A program made the position numbers and the translations under genes. Below the pieces are notes generated by a model, which was not told the DNA's origin, did not search any database, and saw only the letters and a program-made list of their open reading frames with translations. Source: Tetrahymena elliotti 4EA (Eukaryota; Ciliophora; Oligohymenophorea; Hymenostomatida; Tetrahymenidae). From it: DNA of 64,000 bases. How positions within the stretch are numbered: the first letter of the stretch is position 1; the number at the start of each line of letters is the position of its first letter. The stretch is from the NCBI GenBank assembly GCA_000231825.2, contig JH720315.1, positions 393,645 to 457,644 of the forward strand, in the 5' to 3' direction. Below are positions 60,643-64,000 of the stretch, piece by piece.

Positions 60643-62802
60643 TTTGGACTAAGTAGTTTGGTGATAGCTACAATTTATCTGGACAAATAATACTAAGGTT
60701 GATAACATCTTAATTTTAACTTGATCCTAAATCTTAATTATTTTAGTAGCTTTAACAATCAACTTTAAATAGAGTATTAATCTGTGTCCTTATCAATAGC
60801 TTAGATAAATTTCTTTAGAGAGAGTTTTAGAATAGAAGCAAACACTTATATGCAGCTTGTTAAATTTAATTCTAATTCTGGAGTAATTAGTAGCTCTGAT
60901 ATTATTAAAGATACTAATTAAATAATGAATGGGTTTGCATACTTGCTTTCAACTAATTAATCTCCAATAGACTTTCTAACTCCTTAAGCAAATTTAAGAA
61001 TTGAAAATAATGATTATCTTATATTTTATAATAATTACTACTAATAGGCCATATAAAATTTAGATCCATTTGCTTCTTCAAATTTTAATTTATATGTTAC
61101 TGTTTCTACTTGGTCTAATAGTACTTACTTATTTCGTGATGAGCTCACTTAATATAATTAATAGTATGTCTATTCAGCTAATTAAACTGTGTAAGAGCTT
61201 TTAACTAGAACATATCCTATCAAGGTACCTAATGTTTATACAAATAATCAAGTAAGTCCTTAAACGAGTAGAAGGAGATTTTTGTAATCTTAGAGCTTGA
61301 GTGTTCCCAGTGGGTTTATTATTAATTTTGGTTCTATTTCATAAGAAGAAAAACTAATGTGTATCTAAAGATAAACTGCTGGAAAATGAGTTCATAACAG
61401 TTGTTAAACTTCTATAGAAGTGGTAAATAATAAGAGAAGTATTAAATGTATATGCTAAAGACCAGATGTTACATCAATTATATCTGATGTAACTTAACTA
61501 TTAGAAAATAAAAATCTTTAAAAGATTTTTAGTGAAGATGGAATAGTTGCTTTGTCAGAAATAGCAAATTGGTATGAGTATGCTTCTATATGGACTATGA
61601 TTTCACTTAATATTGCTTTTGTGTTTGCACCTATACCTTAGATGCGGCTGATAAATTATCAATAAAATCAATTTTAGAAGCAAAAGAGAAGCCCAGAAAT
61701 GATGATTTTGATGAATAAAAAGATGAAAAAAGTAAAAAAAGCCTAAAACTCAATTTCTAAAAATCAAAGCTAAAAAATCAAGTAAATATAACTTGCAAAA
61801 AGAAGTTTTATTGTAAAATTTAGATAAAAAAAGTGAGAATAAAAAAGAATAACTAGAAACATCATAAGTTTTGAAATAGAATTTAATTTCAAACAAAACA
61901 GAAAGTCAAGAAAATGACAAAGAGAAAAATTAGTTAATTTCAAAAGAAAAAAGCTAATCAAAAGACATTTTATCAAAAAAAATGAGATCAATTGAGACAA
62001 ATAATTTTATTAATACAAATGCTGAAAAATTAGAACTTGTTAATTTAAACTCAATCTCCAGAAAACAAGGAAATACGAGACAATTTAAAAAATAATTCTG
62101 ATTATAATTAAATAGAAAAAATGGATGATTTTAATTTAACTGAGTAAAAAGTTTTGTCAAAAAAAGAGAAAAAAAATAGAAAAAAGAACATGCCAAAAAA
62201 TAACAAGAAGAAGAAAAAAAATTCAATGATGATTTGTCTAGATAAAAATTAATTGAATATTTAAATAATGAAAAATAAATTTATGCTATACTGACTTACC
62301 AGAATTTATTCTAAACATTTATAGTCTACTTAGAAGATCAGTCTAGATTGCTCAGGTTTACTGATTACTATAATAAGGTTATATGGTTATTCACTCTAAA
62401 TTCTATATTCGGAACAAATTTAAGTGTTGTTTAGGTTATTGTTTTAAGTATAGTTACTATTATTGTACTTCAATAGTAACTATCATCATATAGATACTTT
62501 TAAAGTATAATAAACTAAGAAAAATAGGGTTGTTTATCACTTTCTTCTTTTGCTTGTTTTGTTATTACAGCATACTTGTTGTCATTTCTGGCTAATTTGC
62601 TGGAGATGCTAATATGTGGATCATTTCTTACTTTGCAGCCTTTTTTTTAAATGAGTTTGTTATAGGAATAGGTGTAAGTGTAGCCATGTATTTTGCTTGC
62701 AAAAAGATTATGATGAAAGTTCAAACTAACACATTCTTAGAACTTCTATAGGAGCAAGCCCTCTCTTACAAGCTTTTAAGAGCTGATTTATATTTTAAAT
62801 GA
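60643..62802 (+). pseudogene. Decayed GPS/polycystin-like receptor gene
   Basis: This has the same architecture as the intact receptor at 28624-32535. An extracellular part (TYLFRDELTQYNQQYVYSAN; RTYPIKVPNVYTNN) leads into a GPS-like site CIQRQTAGK-stop-VHNSCQ ... IKCICQRPDV, where TGA at 61387-61389 sits where a conserved Trp is expected. TM helix SIWTMISLNIAFVFAPI follows, then a Lys/Ser/Gln-rich loop readable only through at least three frames (about 61660-62280). The region LLRFTDYYNKVIWLFTLNSI comes next, and finally MWIISYFAAFFLNEFVIGIG with ALSYKLLRADLYFK and TGA at 62800-62802. Multiple shifts and the internal stop indicate a pseudogene; its 5' part is lost in the gap. Confidence 0.7.
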
Positions 62803-63309
62803 ATTTTAAATTCCAATTATGAAAAATATTAATGATTAATTCTTTAAGTGGTGAGTATTTTAAATTAAGAAAAATAGTAACAACTAATTATTGAAAAAGT
62901 TTTTTGTATTTTATTATTTAATTTTGTAAATCTTAAAAGCAATTTGTCTATTATCAAGATATTTTTATCAAAATTTATTAATTTTCTTTTAGAAAAAAAA
63001 TTTATTAAAATTATTTTATCATTTTACGAATAATCTTGAAATTAATATAAAAAATTTACAAATTTGGAATTTTACATATTAAATATATTTCATGTATTTG
63101 TATAAAAGTTATGCCAAAGGTATTTCAATTAAACTTTTACATTCAAAGTATTTTTTAAACAATTTTTAATACCCCGTTGATTATATAGTATTTGTCATTA
63201 ATTCTTGAAAGAGAATCATCATGAAATACTGAGGAGATTAAGTAAATTATTTTTTTATTTTAATTTAAAGCTTGATTTTAATTATAAGCAAATTAGCATT
63301 TATCTCAAA
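62803..63309. other. Spacer before the transposon relic
   Basis: A/T-rich DNA. The left end of the Tc1-type element should lie here, but I could not identify a terminal inverted repeat because the right end is outside the window. Confidence 0.4.
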
Positions 63310-64000
63310 ATGACTGTAAAATTATTTGATAAAGGGATAATAATCGGAATGATGTTAAGTGGGCACGAATAGAAGGACATCAAAAATTAGTAAAAACGAA
63401 TGGAGATTAAGTGTTCATTAAGAACAGTTAATTAGATTATTAACTATTATAAAAATAACATCACTTTTGAGTCAATAAAGACTAACTCTAGGAAAAAGAT
63501 CTTTACTAAAAAACAGGAAAAATAGATAATAATGGAGGTGAGAATGATCCAAAATTGACTGCAGCCGATATTTTCAGAGATGAATAATTGAATCATTAGG
63601 CCAGCTCCAGGACAGTGTAAAACCTGTTAAATCGAAATGGGTTGAATGCATTTAGATCTAAGAAAGTCATTGGATTGAAAGCGACTAGCATTGAAAAGAG
63701 ATTACTATTTGCATAAAAGTATGAAAGTTGGCAATAAAATGTTTGGAACTATCTTTTATTTTCGGAAACTCTGCAGCAAAAAATCTGGAGTAGAGTATGT
63801 TAGAAAATTGAGAGGAAGTTAATGGACCAAACCAATGTTAACTGAAGAGAACTAGTACCACAACGGGCTTGAGATCATAGTTTGGGGGTTGATCTCAAGC
63901 GAAGGACCTGTGTTTTTAGAGAAAGTTGATGGCAGATAAAATGCTAATGACTACATTTAATTGCTATAAAAAACCATAACAACCAAAAGAACATTAAAAA
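63310..64000 (+). mobile_element. Tc1-type transposase relic, cut by the window edge
   Basis: ATG at 63310 opens an HTH-like N-terminus (SGHEQKDIKN, CSLRTVNQIINYYKN) that stops at TGA 63556-63558 after 82 aa. Shifting frame near 63530 continues the family: DPKLTAADIFRDEQL, TVQNLLNRNGLNAFRSKKV (second HTH), KRLLFAQKYESWQQNVWNYL and LFSETLQQ, where the usual first catalytic Asp ('FSDE') is replaced by Glu-Thr. After further breaks the strand LEIIVWGLISSEGPVFLEKV with DGRQNANDYIQLL is clear. The composition is richer in G+C than its neighbours, as expected for a recent arrival. It is inactive. The right end and third catalytic residue lie outside the window. Confidence 0.75.

Noticed and set aside
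1..64000. tRNA, rRNA or CRISPR-like features
   Set aside because: I scanned for T-loop motifs, rRNA-like blocks and regular short repeats and saw none convincing; this is a eukaryotic, A/T-rich region, and a covariance-model search would be needed to exclude small RNAs.

Overview
The window looks like nuclear DNA of a Tetrahymena-type (oligohymenophorean) ciliate. It is extremely AT-rich. Long reading frames stay open only if TAA and TAG are read as Gln and TGA is the sole stop. Genes are split by short AT-rich GT..AG introns. Standard-code ORF calls therefore chop nearly every gene into pieces; the coordinates here come from reading with the ciliate code and joining exons by phase. Two decayed Tc1/mariner-type transposases, several broken genes and an internal 100-N gap suggest germline (micronuclear) or poorly cleaned sequence rather than tidy macronuclear DNA, but this is inference.

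Layout, left to right. 0-14.6 kb: a Gly-rich coding relic at the left edge; a VIT+VWA protein (-); a NADAR-FHA-RRM-RS fusion protein (+), the most unusual intact gene here; a RING/Cys-rich protein (+); then a frameshifted pseudogene of a large Cys-rich membrane protein (-) and further relics. 15.5-27 kb, all on -: a CCCH zinc-finger protein with four exons, a small membrane-type ORF, an FKBP-like TPR co-chaperone with five exons, a trafficking-adaptor-like protein ending in a clathrin box, and an LRR gene with about one exon per repeat. 28.6-42 kb: a six-exon adhesion/polycystin-like receptor with a GPS-like site (+), a MORN-repeat protein (+), two tandem secreted paralogues (-) and an MFS transporter (-). 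42.6-54.6 kb: one very large Cys-rich/beta-helix/multi-TM gene (-), which is the apparently intact relative of the 9-13 kb pseudogene. 55-64 kb: small ORFs and relics, a C2H2 zinc-finger protein (+), a transposase relic (-), repeats beside the gap, a broken relative of the 28.6 kb receptor (+), and a Tc1-type transposase relic running off the right end.

There are no operons. Functional themes are cell-surface Cys-rich receptors and secreted proteins (two families each with an intact and a broken copy), protein folding and trafficking, and RNA-binding or regulatory proteins. Spacers are nearly pure A+T with no promoter or RNA gene I can support.
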